Program-made: the position numbers and the translations under genes
Notes under the pieces: model-generated
Told to the model about the DNA's origin: nothing
What the model saw: the letters and a program-made list of their open reading frames with translations, nothing else
Database searches by the model: none
Assembly (NCBI GenBank): GCA_950097015.1
Contig: CATNEN010000029.1
Coordinates: 4,979,501 to 5,043,500, forward strand
DNA: 64,000 nt
Direction of reading: 5' to 3'
From: Macrostomum hystrix
Taxonomy: Eukaryota; Platyhelminthes; Macrostomidae
Shown here: in pieces, positions 52,096 through 63,740 of the stretch
How the letters are laid out: the number at the start of each line of letters is the position of its first letter
How positions within the stretch are numbered: position 1 is the stretch's first letter

Positions 52096-52769
52096 ATACT
52101 ACAGGTATTTTGTTCAAAGCGATCCAACGGCTAGTTGGTAATCCGGAGGTCAGAATCCGGAGGTCAGATTAGCCATAGAAATCCGTCAACTAGTTTGCCA
52201 GTTTGTCAGAAGGATCCGAAAAGACAGATTTGGGATTGTCGATTCGCGGTCGCTACAGTTCCCCTCCACCCCCAGCCACCAGTCCTTTTTGTCAGTTTGT
52301 TTTGACGAACGGACCCCGAAAATGGCGTAAGATTGGAGCCATGCAGTAAGAGAGGGCTTAGACTGAAGCACCATGTCAGGTAGTTCAAACGCCTCCAGCT
52401 CTACTGATGACGATCATTCACCATTTTCCGACGCAGAAAAATCTGGCTTTCCTCTGACACTCTAGCAGACCTCTTTGTCTACATCACTAGCTTTTGTTTA
52501 TAGCATACTGGTTCCTAGCGATTTCTGTTCAATATAATCAGACTAGGAGCCTTAATACCTGTAAATATTTATCCCAACCGTGCGCCAGAGATAAATTAAA
52601 AGATGCTTTTCCACTCTCTTTTTGGTTTTCGCAAAGCTTCATTGGGATCTGTTATGAAATAAGCAGTCGCACAAGGTGCTTCAGTGGGAGAAAACTGCGG
52701 ATTAGCCTAGATATTTCGCTAGGTTGAGAATTCAGGAAATGTTTGGGAACTTTAAATATCCTCCACCAC
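52096..52769. other. Intergenic, nothing recognised
   Basis: Unique sequence without a supported exon. Confidence 0.45.
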
Positions 52770-54635
52770 TATGAACTATGGGATATCACAGTCTGGGAGT
52801 GGATTCAGTGGGTTGGATAACACAGTGCGTGGGAGTGGATTCAGTGGGTTGGATAACACAGTGTGGAGTGGATTCAGTGGGTTGGATAACACAGTGTGTG
52901 AGGAGTGGATTCAGTGGGTTGGATAACACAGTGTGGGAGTGGATTCAGTGGGTTAGATAACACAGTGTGTGTGGAGAGGATTCAGTGGGTTGGATAACAC
53001 AGTGTGTGGGAGTGGATTCAGTGGGTTGGATAACACAGTGTGTGTGGAGTGGATTCAGTGGGTTGGATAACACAGTGTGGAGTGGATTCAGTGGGTTGGA
53101 TAACACAGTGTATGTGGAGTGGATTCAGTGGGTTGGATAACACAGTGTGGGAGTGGATTCAGTGGGTTGGATAACACAGTGTGTGTGGAGTGGATTCAGT
53201 GGGTTGGATAACACAGTGTGTGGGAGTGGATTCAGTGGGTTGGATAACACAGTGTGTGTGGAGTGGATTCAGTGGGTTGGATAACACAGTGAGGAGTGGA
53301 TTCAGTGGGTTGGATAACACAGTGTGTGGGAGTGGATTCAGTGGGTTGGATAACACAGTGTGGAGTGGATTCAGTGGGTTGGATAACACAGTGTATGTGG
53401 AGTGGATTCAGTGGGTTGGACAACACAGTGTGTGTGGGAGTGGATTCAGTGGGTTGGATAACACAGTGTGTGTGGAGTGGATTCAGTGGGTTGGATAACA
53501 CAGTGAGGAGTGGATTCAGTGGGTTGGATAACACAGTGTGTGGGAGTGGATTCAGTGGGTTGGATAACACAGTGTGGAGTGGATTCAGTGGGTTGGATAA
53601 CACAGTGTATGTGGAGTGGATTCAGTGGGTTGGACAACACAGTGTGTGGGAGTGGATTCAGTGGGTTGGATAACACAGTGTGTGTGGAGTGGATTCAGTG
53701 GGCTGGATAACACAGTGTGTGTGGAGTGGATTCAGTGGGTTGGATAACACAGTGTGGGAGTGGATTCAGTGGGTTGGATAACACAGTGTGTGGGAGTGGA
53801 TTCAGTGGGTTGGATAACACAGTGTGGAGTGGATTCAGTGGGTTGGATAACACAGTGTGTGTGGAGTGGATTCAGTGGGTTGGATAACACAGTGTGTGGG
53901 AGTGGATTCAGTGGGTTGGATAACACAGTGTGTGGGAGTGGATTCAGTGGGTTGGATAACACACTGTGTTGGAGTGGATAACACAGTGTGTGGGAGTGGA
54001 TTCAGTGGGTTGGATAACACAGTGTGTGAGAGTGGATTCAGTGGAGTGGATAACACAGTGTGTGGGAGTGGATTCAGTGGGTTGGATAACACAGTGTGTG
54101 AGAGTGGATTCAGTGGGTTGGATAACACAGTGTGTGAGAGTGGATTCAGTGGGTTGGATAACACAGTGTGTGTGAGAGTGGATTCAGTGGGTTGGATAAC
54201 ACAGTGTGTGTGGAGTGGATTCAGTGGGTTGGATAACACAGTGTATGTGGAGTGGATTCAGTGGGTTGGATAACACAGTGTGGGAGTGGATTCAGTGGGT
54301 TGGATAACACAGTGTGGGAGTGGATTCAGTGGGTTGGATAACACATGTGTGGAGTGGATTCAGTGGGTTGGAAAACACAGTGTGTGAGAGTGGATTCAGT
54401 GGGTTGGATAACACAGTGTGGGAGTGGATTCAGTGGGTTGGAAAACACAGTGTGTGGGAGTGGATTCAGTGGGTTGGATAACACAGTGTGGGAGTGGATT
54501 CAGTGGGTTGGATAACACAGCGTGTGTGGAGTGGATTCAGTGGGTTGGATAACACAGTGTGTGTGGAGAGGATTCAGTGGGTTGTATTACACAGTGTGTG
54601 GAGTGGATTCAGTGGGTTGGATAACACCGTGCAGG
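52770..54635 (+). repeat. Tandem array, variable 32-37 bp unit
   Basis: About 53 copies of a constant GTGGATTCAGTGGGTTGGAT plus AACACAGTG, joined by a variable-length GTGTG linker. An ordered set of linker variants recurs at about 53287 and 53501 (about 214 bp). Confidence 0.95.
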
Positions 54636-55058
54636 TTATGATAATGATATTGCTGAGTAACAAAGAAGGTCAGGAACAAACAATTGAAGCTTCTTTTAAA
54701 TGAAATTTACTGACCTGACAATTGCTGAAATATAAAAAAAATATTTTTTGCGCGATTACAAGAAAATGTTTTTTATGTCCGGTAGTGATGCAAATGATCA
54801 TCAACTCTTGTCAATTAAATAAGTAAACACTCTTCAATGTTATTACTTTAAACGAAAATACACAGAAAAATAATTGTCAAACTAGACTGCTAGCTCAAAA
54901 ATCGGAGTAGGAACAACTAGAATTGTGAAATCGATTTAGACAAATTAGCAAAAAATTGTAAGACAGAATGACAGACAAGCGGGCAGACAGCGAGTATGAA
55001 ATATGAAATAAATTTGGTTCTGAACAACGGACCTCTCTTTAATCAAAGCAGTTTCAGA
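54636..55058. other. 3' flank of the EF-hand gene
   Basis: AT-rich. ATTAAA on the minus strand at about 55038-55043 is a possible poly(A) signal. Confidence 0.35.
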
Positions 55059-55166
55059 TTACATTGGGAAGATGTAGGCGCAGATAGCACTGTACGCGTT
55101 CTTCTCATTTGTGCAGAATTCGTTGAATTCCTCGAATCCCAATAGCTGCGAGTCCTGAGTCTGCGG
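55059..55166 (-). CDS. EF-hand protein exon 5: EF4 and stop
   Basis: The acceptor TCTCTCATCGCAG opens PQTQDSQLLGFEEFNEFC, ending CAYIFPM-stop. It is too short to be an obvious ORF but the phase and the EF helix fit exactly. Confidence 0.78.
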   Translation of the reverse strand, partial: PQTQDSQLLGFEEFNEFCTNEKNAYSAICAYIFPM

Positions 55167-57534
55167 CTGCGATGAGAGAGATCGTTGATGAAAAACCAAC
55201 TCCACCAACTCTCTACATCTACTCACTACTCAACTCCATCTACTCACTACTCAACTCCATCTACTCACTACTCAACTCCATCTACTCACTACTCAACTCC
55301 GTCTCCTCTATCGTCATTTCAGGCGAAAGGAGCTGCACTCACAGTTCCGTCAGTAGATTCAACAGCCACAGCGTGTCCATTGCTGTCTTCTACTCGGACC
55401 TGGACTCCGGAGGCAGCCAACGCCTCGCTTGCCGTCTCAGCTTTGTCGTCGGCCACAAAGCTGCGCACGAATCGGCGAAACTCGGCTCTGGGGACGCACC
55501 TGCAGCCGGCCGGGTCCATCACGTCGAATAGCGCTGCGAAGGGCAAAGGGCCATTTAGCAAAGAAGTACACCATTTTACCAGCAGTACAACTTTTCACTC
55601 ATATTATGAACTTCAGGTGTCACTCATTAATTCTTCATGTGTCACTCATAAATTCTACAAATGTCACTCATTTATTCTTAAGGTGTCACTCACTACTGCT
55701 TCATGTGTCACTCCATCATTCTTCAGGTGTCACTCATTAATTCTTCAGGTGTCACTCATTAATTCTTCAGGTGTCACTCATTAATGCTTCAGGTGTCACT
55801 CATTAATGCTTCAGGTGTCACTCATTAATGCTTCAGGTGTCACTCATTAATGCTTCAGGTGTCACTCATTAATGCTTCAGGTGTCACTCATTAATGCTTC
55901 AGGTGTCACTCATTAATGCTTCAGGTGTCACCGCTTAATGTTTCAGGTGTCACTCCATCATTCCTCAGGTGTCACTCGATCATTCTTCTGGTGTCATTCA
56001 TTAATTCTTTAGGTGTCACTCAATGATTCATTAGGTGTCACTTTATCATCCTTCAGTTGTCACTAAATGATCCTTCAGGACAATCTCAGGTGTCACTCAA
56101 TGATCCTTTAGGTCCAATTATCCTACAGTCAGTACCTGAATTTCTTTCGCAAGAATTCAAAGAAGCACACCTTGAATTCTCTCCGCTTCTTCGACACTGC
56201 CCACCCGGTTGCTGAGCATCATGAGCCTGACGAAGCCGTCAAACTTCAGGCAGTTGGTCCGGGCGTCAGAGAACGCGTAATACACCGAGCGCATGTCTGA
56301 TTCCTCACGCCGCAGCTGGGACTCAGGGTACAGCTCAATAAACTCCTGAGCATGATACGGCAAGCTAAGTCCGTTTGGGATTTTATCGTTGATTTAATCA
56401 CTATCCTATTCTTCTTTCCCCTTCCAATCTTCCTTCCCCTTCCACTCTTCCTTCCCCTTCCACTCTTCCTTCCCCTTCCACTCTTCCTTCCCCTTCCACT
56501 CTTCCTTCCCCTTCCACTCTTCCTTCCCCTTCTACTCTTCCTTATCCTTCCACTCTTCCTTATCCTTCCACTCTTCCTTCCCCTTCCACTCTTCCTTATC
56601 CTTCCACTCTTCCTTATCCTTCCACTCTTCCTTCCCCTTCCACTCTTCCTTCCCCTTCCACTCTTCGTTCCCCTTCCACTCTTCCCTCCCCTTCCACTCT
56701 TCCTTCCCCTTCCACTCTTCCTTCCCCTTCCCCTAAGACAAAGTTCTTATATTAAATAACATGAAAAAGCTCGCTGAATACTACTGACAAAAATAAGTAG
56801 GGCGTTTCGATTAGGCAAAAAATGCTTTCTTAGCTCTTTGATCATTTAAAAGGATGACAAAATTGCAGCTTTGGCTAGTTACACCAAGAAGGCAGTCTCT
56901 GTACACTTCATTTGATAAAATGACTTGATTTCTGCATTGAATTCTCAGTGTAAGACCATAAAAATGTCAGCCTTCTAAGCCTTTTGTTTTTCTGCGGCTC
57001 TGCTAGCTAGCTCTTAGTCAAATACGACCAGAGTAATATTGGCAGCACACGTGTTCCTTACCTTGAAGCTAATATAGCGCTTGCCTTTGCCAGCCTTCTT
57101 AAACATTTCCTCCAGCTTAGCCATCTGGTCCTCCGACACTGCAAAAGCAGAGGGAGAGAGAAGAGAAAGTGCTCAGGACCCGAGCAAGTGCGCAATGACT
57201 AGCTGAGAGTGGGAATACAAATTTCTAGAATCCATTCTCATTTGTTGCCCGCAGTACTTTACTGCAGCATGGCTGTTGCCACTGGATTGCTGTGAGTATC
57301 CGCACTATCTATGCGCTTGGATCTGGCCATCCGCCTGCTTATCTCATCCCATTTCCTATTCTAAGACGCATTACTCTTCTAGCTGTTGTTTATCTATCAG
57401 TCTGATCACAGTCTGTGTGACTACTCACTCCTAAATTATCCCGCCCCAATTATCCGGGTGGACTCACGCGTGTGCCGCTCCATCAGGCAGACTCGCCGCC
57501 TAGCCGAAGCTCCATTGCCGCAGCTGTTGCCCAT
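55059..57534 (-). CDS. Divergent four-EF-hand protein, calmodulin/neuronal-calcium-sensor-like, 5 exons
   Basis: Exons: 57534-57468, 57138-57062, 56345-56171, 55533-55343, 55166-55059; 618 nt, 205 residues, all phases closing with good GT/AG sites. The start MGNSCGNGAS fits an N-myristoylation site with a neighbouring Cys. LSEDQMAKLEEMFKKAGK resembles the first helix of calmodulin or NCS proteins. Four helix-loop-helix units follow: EF1 around KGKRYISFKEFIELY, EF2 around SDARTNCLKFDGFVRLMM, EF3 MDPAGCRCVPRAEFRRFV, EF4 around QLLGFEEFNEFC. None has the DxDxDG loop; EF3 keeps only D1 and E12, so calcium binding is probably lost or weak. Between EF3 and EF4 lies an unusual acidic insert (about 35 residues). 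The frame is open upstream through a CAG run, so an earlier start with polyQ is possible. The superfamily is clear; the exact subfamily is not. Confidence 0.8.
55197..55310 (+). repeat. Tandem array, 21 bp unit, EF-hand gene intron 4
   Basis: About five copies of CTCAACTCCATCTACTCACT plus A. On the gene strand each copy contains AGTGAGTAG, a 5'-splice-site-like motif. Confidence 0.92.
55343..55533 (-). CDS. EF-hand protein exon 4: EF3 and acidic insert
   Basis: The acceptor GCCCTTCGCAG completes Ala, then LFDVMDPAGCRCVPRAEF and FVRSFVADDKAE. Donor ACT/GTGAGT. Confidence 0.82.
55605..56110 (+). repeat. Tandem array, 22 bp unit, EF-hand gene intron 3
   Basis: About 22 copies with core TGCTTCAGGTGTCACTCATT; the central copies are near-identical and both edges are decayed. 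Confidence 0.94.
56171..56345 (-). CDS. EF-hand protein exon 3: EF1 helix and EF2
   Basis: It opens EFIELYPESQLRREE, continuing EF1, and carries the degenerate EF2 and VGSVEEAERIQ. Donor CAAG/GTGTGC, phase 1. Confidence 0.82.
56405..56740 (+). repeat. Tandem array, 18 bp unit, EF-hand gene intron 2
   Basis: About 18 copies of TTCCCCTTCCACTCTTCC, an uninterrupted pyrimidine strand opposite the gene. Confidence 0.95.
57062..57138 (-). CDS. EF-hand protein exon 2: EF1
   Basis: The strong acceptor CTGCTTTTGCAG opens LSEDQMAKLEEMFKKAGKGK and RYISFK. Donor AAG/GTAAGG, phase 0. Confidence 0.82.
57468..57534 (-). CDS. EF-hand protein exon 1 (MGN start)
   Basis: MGNSCGNGASARRRVCLMER then a split codon at C/GTGAGT. 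The start was chosen because MG plus small residues is typical of this superfamily. A CAG run upstream is in frame with no stop, so the exon could extend. Confidence 0.65.
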
Positions 57535-57542
57535 GCGGTCAG

Positions 57543-57580
57543 AGTACTGAAGACTAAGCTGCTGCTGCTGCTGCTGCTGC
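57543..57580 (-). repeat. CAG run upstream of the EF-hand gene start
   Basis: About eight CAG codons in frame with the MGN start on the minus strand, with no stop between. They could be 5' UTR or an upstream polyQ extension. Confidence 0.6.
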
Positions 57581-57599
57581 CGCGGCTGTTGAAAGTGGC

Positions 57600-58134
57600 A
57601 ATCGAAACAGAGAGAGAGAAAGGAACTTTTTAGGTAAGTTACAAAATTAGTTTCAATAATAAATTTTCTAACCCGATGCGCAATTAAGACTCTATGCGGC
57701 GCACCCAGCCACAGGTTAGTAAAAGAATTTTTCTTTTGGGGTCACATTCTCTCCTCCCACCATTCAACCCGCCCTCAATTGGTCAATCTGTGGTTGGCCT
57801 GCTTTGCAAAGAGTCGCATTCCATTGCTTTTGTGTGCGTGTGTCAAATTGACGGCCTGCTATACTATAGGCATAGTTTGAACCCCACTCGCTCTATATGG
57901 AACTATTGGTTCGTCCGCCCTTGCTTAAATTTTTGAAAATTATAGACAACTTGAAATTTTCTGCCCGTTATATATTATAATACGAAAAATATAAATATTA
58001 GGATACTTTTTTAAAGATTGTGAATTCAAACTCTTTAGCTTGCTCAACCTTTGGCTTCTCAGCAGAAAGGTCTCCTTACCCCTGCCTCCAAATGTCTTCC
58101 TCACTTCCCATTGCTCATGCCTCACAATTAACCT
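57600..58134. other. 5' flank of the EF-hand gene
   Basis: No exon or promoter motif could be supported. Confidence 0.4.
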
Positions 58135-58500
58135 TCCAATGCCCTCACCCTCACCCTCTCCATGCCCTCACCCTCTCCATGCCCTCACCCTCTCCATGCC
58201 CTCACCCTCACCCTCTCCATGCCCTCACCCTCACCCTCTCCATGCCCTGACCCTCTCCATGCCCTCACCCTCTCCATGCCCTCACCCTCTCCATGCCCTC
58301 ACCCTCTCCATGCCCTCACCCTCTCCATGCCCTCACCCTCTCCATGCCCTCACCCTCACCCTCTCCATGCCCTCACCCTCACCCTCCCAATGCCCTCACC
58401 CTCACTCTCTCCATGCCCTCACCCTTACCCTCTCCATGCCCTCACCCTCACCCTCCCAATGCCCTCACCCTCACCCTCTCATGCACCCTCACCTTCTGTC
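58135..58500 (+). repeat. Tandem array, 17/23 bp units
   Basis: CCATGCCCTCACCCTCT with an optional extra CACCCT, about 19 copies. Confidence 0.93.
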
Positions 58501-58974
58501 ATTATTCAGTCTGGTTTAGCTTCATGTCGTACCATATTCGCAGAGAATTTTCTCTTCGAGTAGAACAAAAGACTGACGCCAACGCCCTTTAGCCGCCCCC
58601 ACAATCACCCGAGCTGCTGAGCTGTTCTGAGACACTTTGCTTTTATGACACAACAATAAAATATTTCTATTCTATTAAGAAAGAGGCCACATTGAAGGGC
58701 GTAGGGGGAAGGGAGGGTCATCAGATGTGACCCTCAGCTAGATTTTACCTGTGTCAACAAGCTGCAAATGATCTTTCTCACACTACTCAGACTGAGGAAT
58801 ATTCTATGTGAGCTGAATGCCAGATAGAAGTGACAGAACTGTGAGATTCTTTGAGTTCATACTAGCACTGAGTCACACTCAATCTGGACTATGAACGAAA
58901 TAACTATTCTGAGATCAAAAGTGGGAAGACAGGGTAGATTAAGATTTTGATTAAGGAGAATAGAAAATTTGGCA
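58501..58974. other. Intergenic, nothing recognised
   Basis: Unique sequence between arrays. Confidence 0.45.
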
Positions 58975-59780
58975 GATGGGAGATTTGAGGAGAGGGAAAG
59001 ATTGGGCAGAGGTGGAGATTTGTGAATGGGGAAGATTGGGAAGAGGGGAAGATTGGGGAATGGGGAAGATTGGGGAGAGGGGAAGATTGGGGAGAGGGGA
59101 AGATTGGGGAGAGGGGAAGATTGGGGAGAGGGGAAGATTGGGGAGAGGGGAAGATTGGGGAGAGGTGAAGATTTGGTAGATGGGGAAGGTTTTTGGAAGA
59201 GGGGAAGATTAGGGAGAGGGAAGATTGGGGAGTGGGGAAGATTGGGAAGAGGGGAAGATTGGGGAATGGGGAAGATTGGGGAATGGGGAAGATTCGGCAA
59301 TGGGGAAGATTGGGAAGAGGGGAAGATTTGGGAATGGGGAAGATTGGGAAGAGGGGAAGATTGGGGAATGGGGAAGATTGGGGAGAGGGGAAGACTGGGG
59401 AGAGGTGAAGATTTGGGAATGCGGAAGGTTTAGGAAGAGGTGAAGATTAGGGAGAGGGAAGATTGGGGAGTGGGGAAGATTGGGGAATAGGGAAGATTGG
59501 GGAATAGGGAAGATTGGGAAGAGCGGAAGATTGTGGAATGGGGAAGATTGGGAAGAGGGGAAGATTGGGGAATTGGGAAGATTGGGGAGAGGGGAAGATT
59601 GGGAAGAGGGGAAGATTAGGAAGAGGGGAAGATTAGGAAGAGGGGAAGATTATGGAGAGAGGAAGATTGGGTAGAGGGGAAGATTAGAGAGAGGGAAATG
59701 TTCAGGAAGAGGGGAAGATTGGTGAATGGGGAAGATTGGGAAGAGGGGAAGATAGGGAAGACGGGAAGATTAACCAGAGT
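58975..59780 (+). repeat. Tandem array, 17 bp purine-rich unit
   Basis: About 47 copies of GGGGAAGATTGGGGAGA with AATGG and AGAGG variants. A block around GATTAGGGAGAGGGAAGATT recurs about 240 bp apart. Confidence 0.94.
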
Positions 59781-60304
59781 TTAAGCAGAGAGGGAAGAAG
59801 CTGGCTCGTAAAAATATTTAAGAAAATGGGATAGTTGTTTGAGGAAAAGTAAAATAATACGATAGACAATATTAGATGGCACCTAGGATTGAAATAGATA
59901 TTTGGCCGTGAAATATTTCATATTTTATTCTCTCCAGCGTCTCAACTGGCCTTTGGCAGGTCTCGTTGCTCAGGAAAAGAAATCGCGTGTCACTCATATA
60001 AATATTCCAACAAAAGAAGTAGGAGAATCATGAATCATGATGTCGTGATGTCTCGCGTGGACATTATGGTGTCAGGTGTTTCGGGGCTGTAGAGAAAAGA
60101 TCTCTGTCAAACGTCAATGACGTGTTGACTTCTGTAGGGAAATTGCCCAGGAGAAAATCAGTCTGTTCCCCACCCTGCAGAACTGCACATTTCTTTCTTT
60201 GACGCAGAAAACAAACCAATGCACTTTTGTGGGCGCCTCTATTGACTCAGAAATAGATTGGTATGTGGCTGTCGGTGAGTTCATCAAAGGACACCTGCAC
60301 CTTT
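59781..60304. other. Intergenic, nothing recognised
   Basis: Unique sequence without a supported gene. Confidence 0.45.
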
Positions 60305-60625
60305 CCGAGTGACAGACTGCAAGAATGTTATCCGGGTGACAGACTGCAAGAATGCCATTCGAGTGACAGACTGCAAGAATGCCATTCGAGTGACAGACTG
60401 CAAGAATGCCATTCGAGTGACAGACTGCAAGAATGCCATTCGAGTGACAGACTGCAAGAATGCCACATTGACAGACTGCAAGAATGCCACATTGACAGAC
60501 TGCAAGAATGCCATTCGAGTGACAGACTGCAAGAATCACACCCGAGTGACAGACTGCACCGATCACACCCGAGTGACAGACTGCACCGATCACACCCGAG
60601 TGACAGACTGCACCGATCACACCCT
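60305..60625 (+). repeat. Tandem array, 27 bp unit
   Basis: About 12 copies with core GACAGACTGCAAGAATGCCA; period 27 keeps frames open on both strands. Confidence 0.94.
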
Positions 60626-61164
60626 AGTTGCAATACGAGATGAGAATGGAACAACAAAAACCTTTGAAAATATTTTAAATATGAATATTAAAAAACTCCG
60701 TTAGGTATGCATTGCTGATAAGTACATTGTATTATATGTGATTCTAATAATTATTTTTTAAGCACATTGTAGTTAGGCTTTGATTTGATTCCGGATCAAA
60801 CCGAGAAAAACTGGTGCAAGCAATACACTTATGAAAATTAAATTTCTAAGAAAAAAGCACAAAACAGGATTCAGACATAATCAGCGGATTATTTTATTGT
60901 GGTTAAAATCACTGCAGCCAATCAAATGCATTCTCGATACAAAGAGGATTATGCAAGCTTTTGACTCGACTCAACTCAGTCTATATTTGAGCAGTCAATC
61001 TGATTAAAGTTGGGTAAAACTGTTCGCCAGCTGATCTCCCGAATCCCAGAAATTCAGAGCTGTTTACTCAAATTTCCTACCAACTTTGCGGATTAGGACA
61101 GCACTCGTGCACTTGACTCGGAACAACACACCCACCTTGCTAAAACACTGCCTACTCACACCCA
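60626..61164. other. Intergenic, nothing recognised
   Basis: AT-rich unique sequence. Confidence 0.45.
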
Positions 61165-61650
61165 CTGACCCTTCATCTCCCCCTGACTCACTGGATCTCA
61201 CCCTCTCCCACGGACCCTTCATCTCCCACTGACTCACTGGATCTAACCCTCTCCCACGGACCCTTCATCTCCCCTGACTCACTCCGGATCTCACCCTCTC
61301 CCACGGACCCTTCATCTCCCCTGACTCACTCCGGATCTCACCCTCTCCCACGGATCCTTCATCTCCCACTGACTCACTCCGGATCTCACCCTCTCCCACG
61401 GGCCCTTCATCTCCCCCTGACTCACTCCGGATCTCACCCTCTCCCACCGACCCTTCATCTCCCCTGACTCACTCCGGATCTCACCCTCTCCCACGGGCCC
61501 TTCATCTCCCACTGACTCACTCCGGATCTCACCCTCTCCCACGGGCCCTTCATCTCCCCCTGACTCACTCCGGATCTCACCCTCTCCCACGGACCCTTCA
61601 TCTCCCACTGACTCACTCCGGATCTCACCCTCTCCCACGGACCCTTTATC
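61165..61650 (+). repeat. Tandem array, 46-48 bp unit, first block
   Basis: About ten copies containing ACTCACTCCGGATCTCACCC and CCCTTCATCTCCC. Confidence 0.95.
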
Positions 61651-62271
61651 CGCTAAGATTCAAAGCGGTCCATTAAAGCCTAGATAGGTGACTCAGATCA
61701 GACACAGTCGAGTTGGCAGCGGTAAAAAGCTCTCATGGTGTCAATGGGAATAATCTAGTTGAGAAAATGGCGGCCGACTAGCAGGTCGTCTCGACTGAGG
61801 ATTGTTGACTGAGGCAAAGCAAGATGAGTGGGGAGAAACAGTCCCTTAAGATTTCGGCAAACATTAAGCATTTCAAAGAAATAAGTTTCCTTTGTGTCAA
61901 TCAACCACAAGTAGAATCCACTTGAAAATTAGCGAAATGCGCCCATGATCTAAATGCGCATGTTGCATTAAGTCCATTCGGAACGGACGCGGCGCAGATC
62001 ATTAGAATTAAATCATTCTCCTAAGGACACGAAAATTCAATAAAGCTTCGCTGCTCTTTTCCCAGCTTAAATGATTCATTTACGGCCCGCAAAACATTTC
62101 CCGCGTTCTTCAGACATCCACAAGAAAAATTAGGAAGACATTCGCCGCAAATCTATAATGAAATATTAGACTAATTTTATAAGTCCGGACAAAATCTTAG
62201 AATTGCTTGGTGAGCTGACCGAGATTTGATAGCAAAATTATAGAAATTGTTGACTACAGGAATCAACGAAT
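61651..62271. other. Spacer between related arrays
   Basis: Unique sequence; nothing recognised. Confidence 0.45.
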
Positions 62272-62440
62272 ACCGAAATCTCCGGAAATCTCCGGATTTA
62301 GAAATCTCCGGATTTAGAAATCTCCGGATTTAGAAATCTCCGGATTTAGAAATCTCCGGATTTAGAAATCTCCGGATTTAGAAATCTCCGGATTTAGAAA
62401 TCTCCGGATTTAGAAATCTCCGGATTTAGAAATCTCCGGT
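62272..62440 (+). repeat. Tandem array, 16 bp unit
   Basis: About ten near-perfect copies of TCTCCGGATTTAGAAA. Confidence 0.95.
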
Positions 62441-62814
62441 GACTCATTCAGAAACATTATCAGGCACCTTAAATACCTACAAATCATAGATGCAATTTTC
62501 TAAAACACTTTAACATACTCGCGGACAATCTGAATTTTGCGCAATCATAATTGGAAATGAAAAAGCAAAAAATGACAATTAATAAACCTCCCAATACTTT
62601 AGTCGACAATTGGCTGAGCACATTGCCAAACTAAAAGGCATGCCTGCCTGATTGCACAAAAAACTGGAACATTGTTTGGAAAACATTTTGTTCGCAACAA
62701 AGTCTAAGATATTTCTTGCTGGTGCAACCTTTTTGCGCAGAAGACTTAAAATTAACATGCATTTTTATGGAGAGCAAGTCGGAAGAATTTACAGCAAAAA
62801 TCTTACTTCCCACT

Positions 62815-63740
62815 GACCCTTCATCTCCCCCCTGTCTCACTCTGGATCACACCCTCTCCCACCGACCCTTCATCTCCCCCTGTCTCACTCCGGATCTCAC
62901 CCTCTCCCACCGACCCTTCATCTCCCCTGACTCACTCCGGATCTCACCCTCTCCCACCGACCCTTCATCTCCCCTGACTCACTCCGGATCTCACCCTCTC
63001 CCACGGGCCCTTCATCTCCCCTGACTCACTCCGGATCTCACCCTCTCCCACGGGCCCTTCATCTCCCCTGACTCACTCCGGATCTCACCCTCTCCCACCG
63101 ACCCTTCATCTCCCACTGTCTCACTCCGGATCTCACCCTCTCCCACCGACCCTTCATCTCCCACTGTCTCACTCCGGATCTCACCCTCTCCCACCGACCC
63201 TTCATCTCCCACTGTCTCACTCCGGATCTCACCCTCTCCCACCGACCCTTTATCTCTCACTGTCTCACTCCGGGGATCTCACCCTCTCCCACCGACCCTT
63301 CATCTCCCCTGTCTCACTCCGGATCTCACCCTCTCCCACCGACCCTTCATCTCCCCTGACTCACTCCGGATCTCACCCTCTCCCACCGACCCTTCATCTC
63401 CCCTGACTCACTCCGGATCTCACCCTCTCCCACGGGCCCTTCATCTCCCCTGACTCACTCCGGATCTCACCCTCTCCCACCGACCCTTCATCTCCCACTG
63501 TCTCACTCCGGATCTCACCCTCTCCCACCGACCCTTCATCTCCCACTGTCTCACTCCGGATCTCACCCTCTCCCACCGACCCTTTATCTCTCACTGTCTC
63601 ACTCCGGGGATCTCACCCTCTCCCACCGACCCTTCATCTCCACTGACTCACTCCGGATCTCACCCTCTCCCACCGACCCTTCATCTCCCCTGACTCACTC
63701 CGGATCTCACTCTCTCCAACTGACCCTTCATCTCCCCCTG
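62815..63740 (+). repeat. Tandem array, 46-48 bp unit, second block
   Basis: About 20 copies of the same unit as 61165-61650. A marker variant with CTCCGGGGATCTC recurs at about 63270 and 63606, an internal duplication of about 336 bp. Confidence 0.95.

Noticed and set aside
58162-58563. Pro/Ser/His-rich proteins
   Set aside because: Translations of the CCATGCCCTCACCCTCT array in several frames.
59026-59433. Gly/Arg/Glu-rich protein of GRGEDWG repeats
   Set aside because: Purine-rich 17-bp array with several open frames, no flanking exon.
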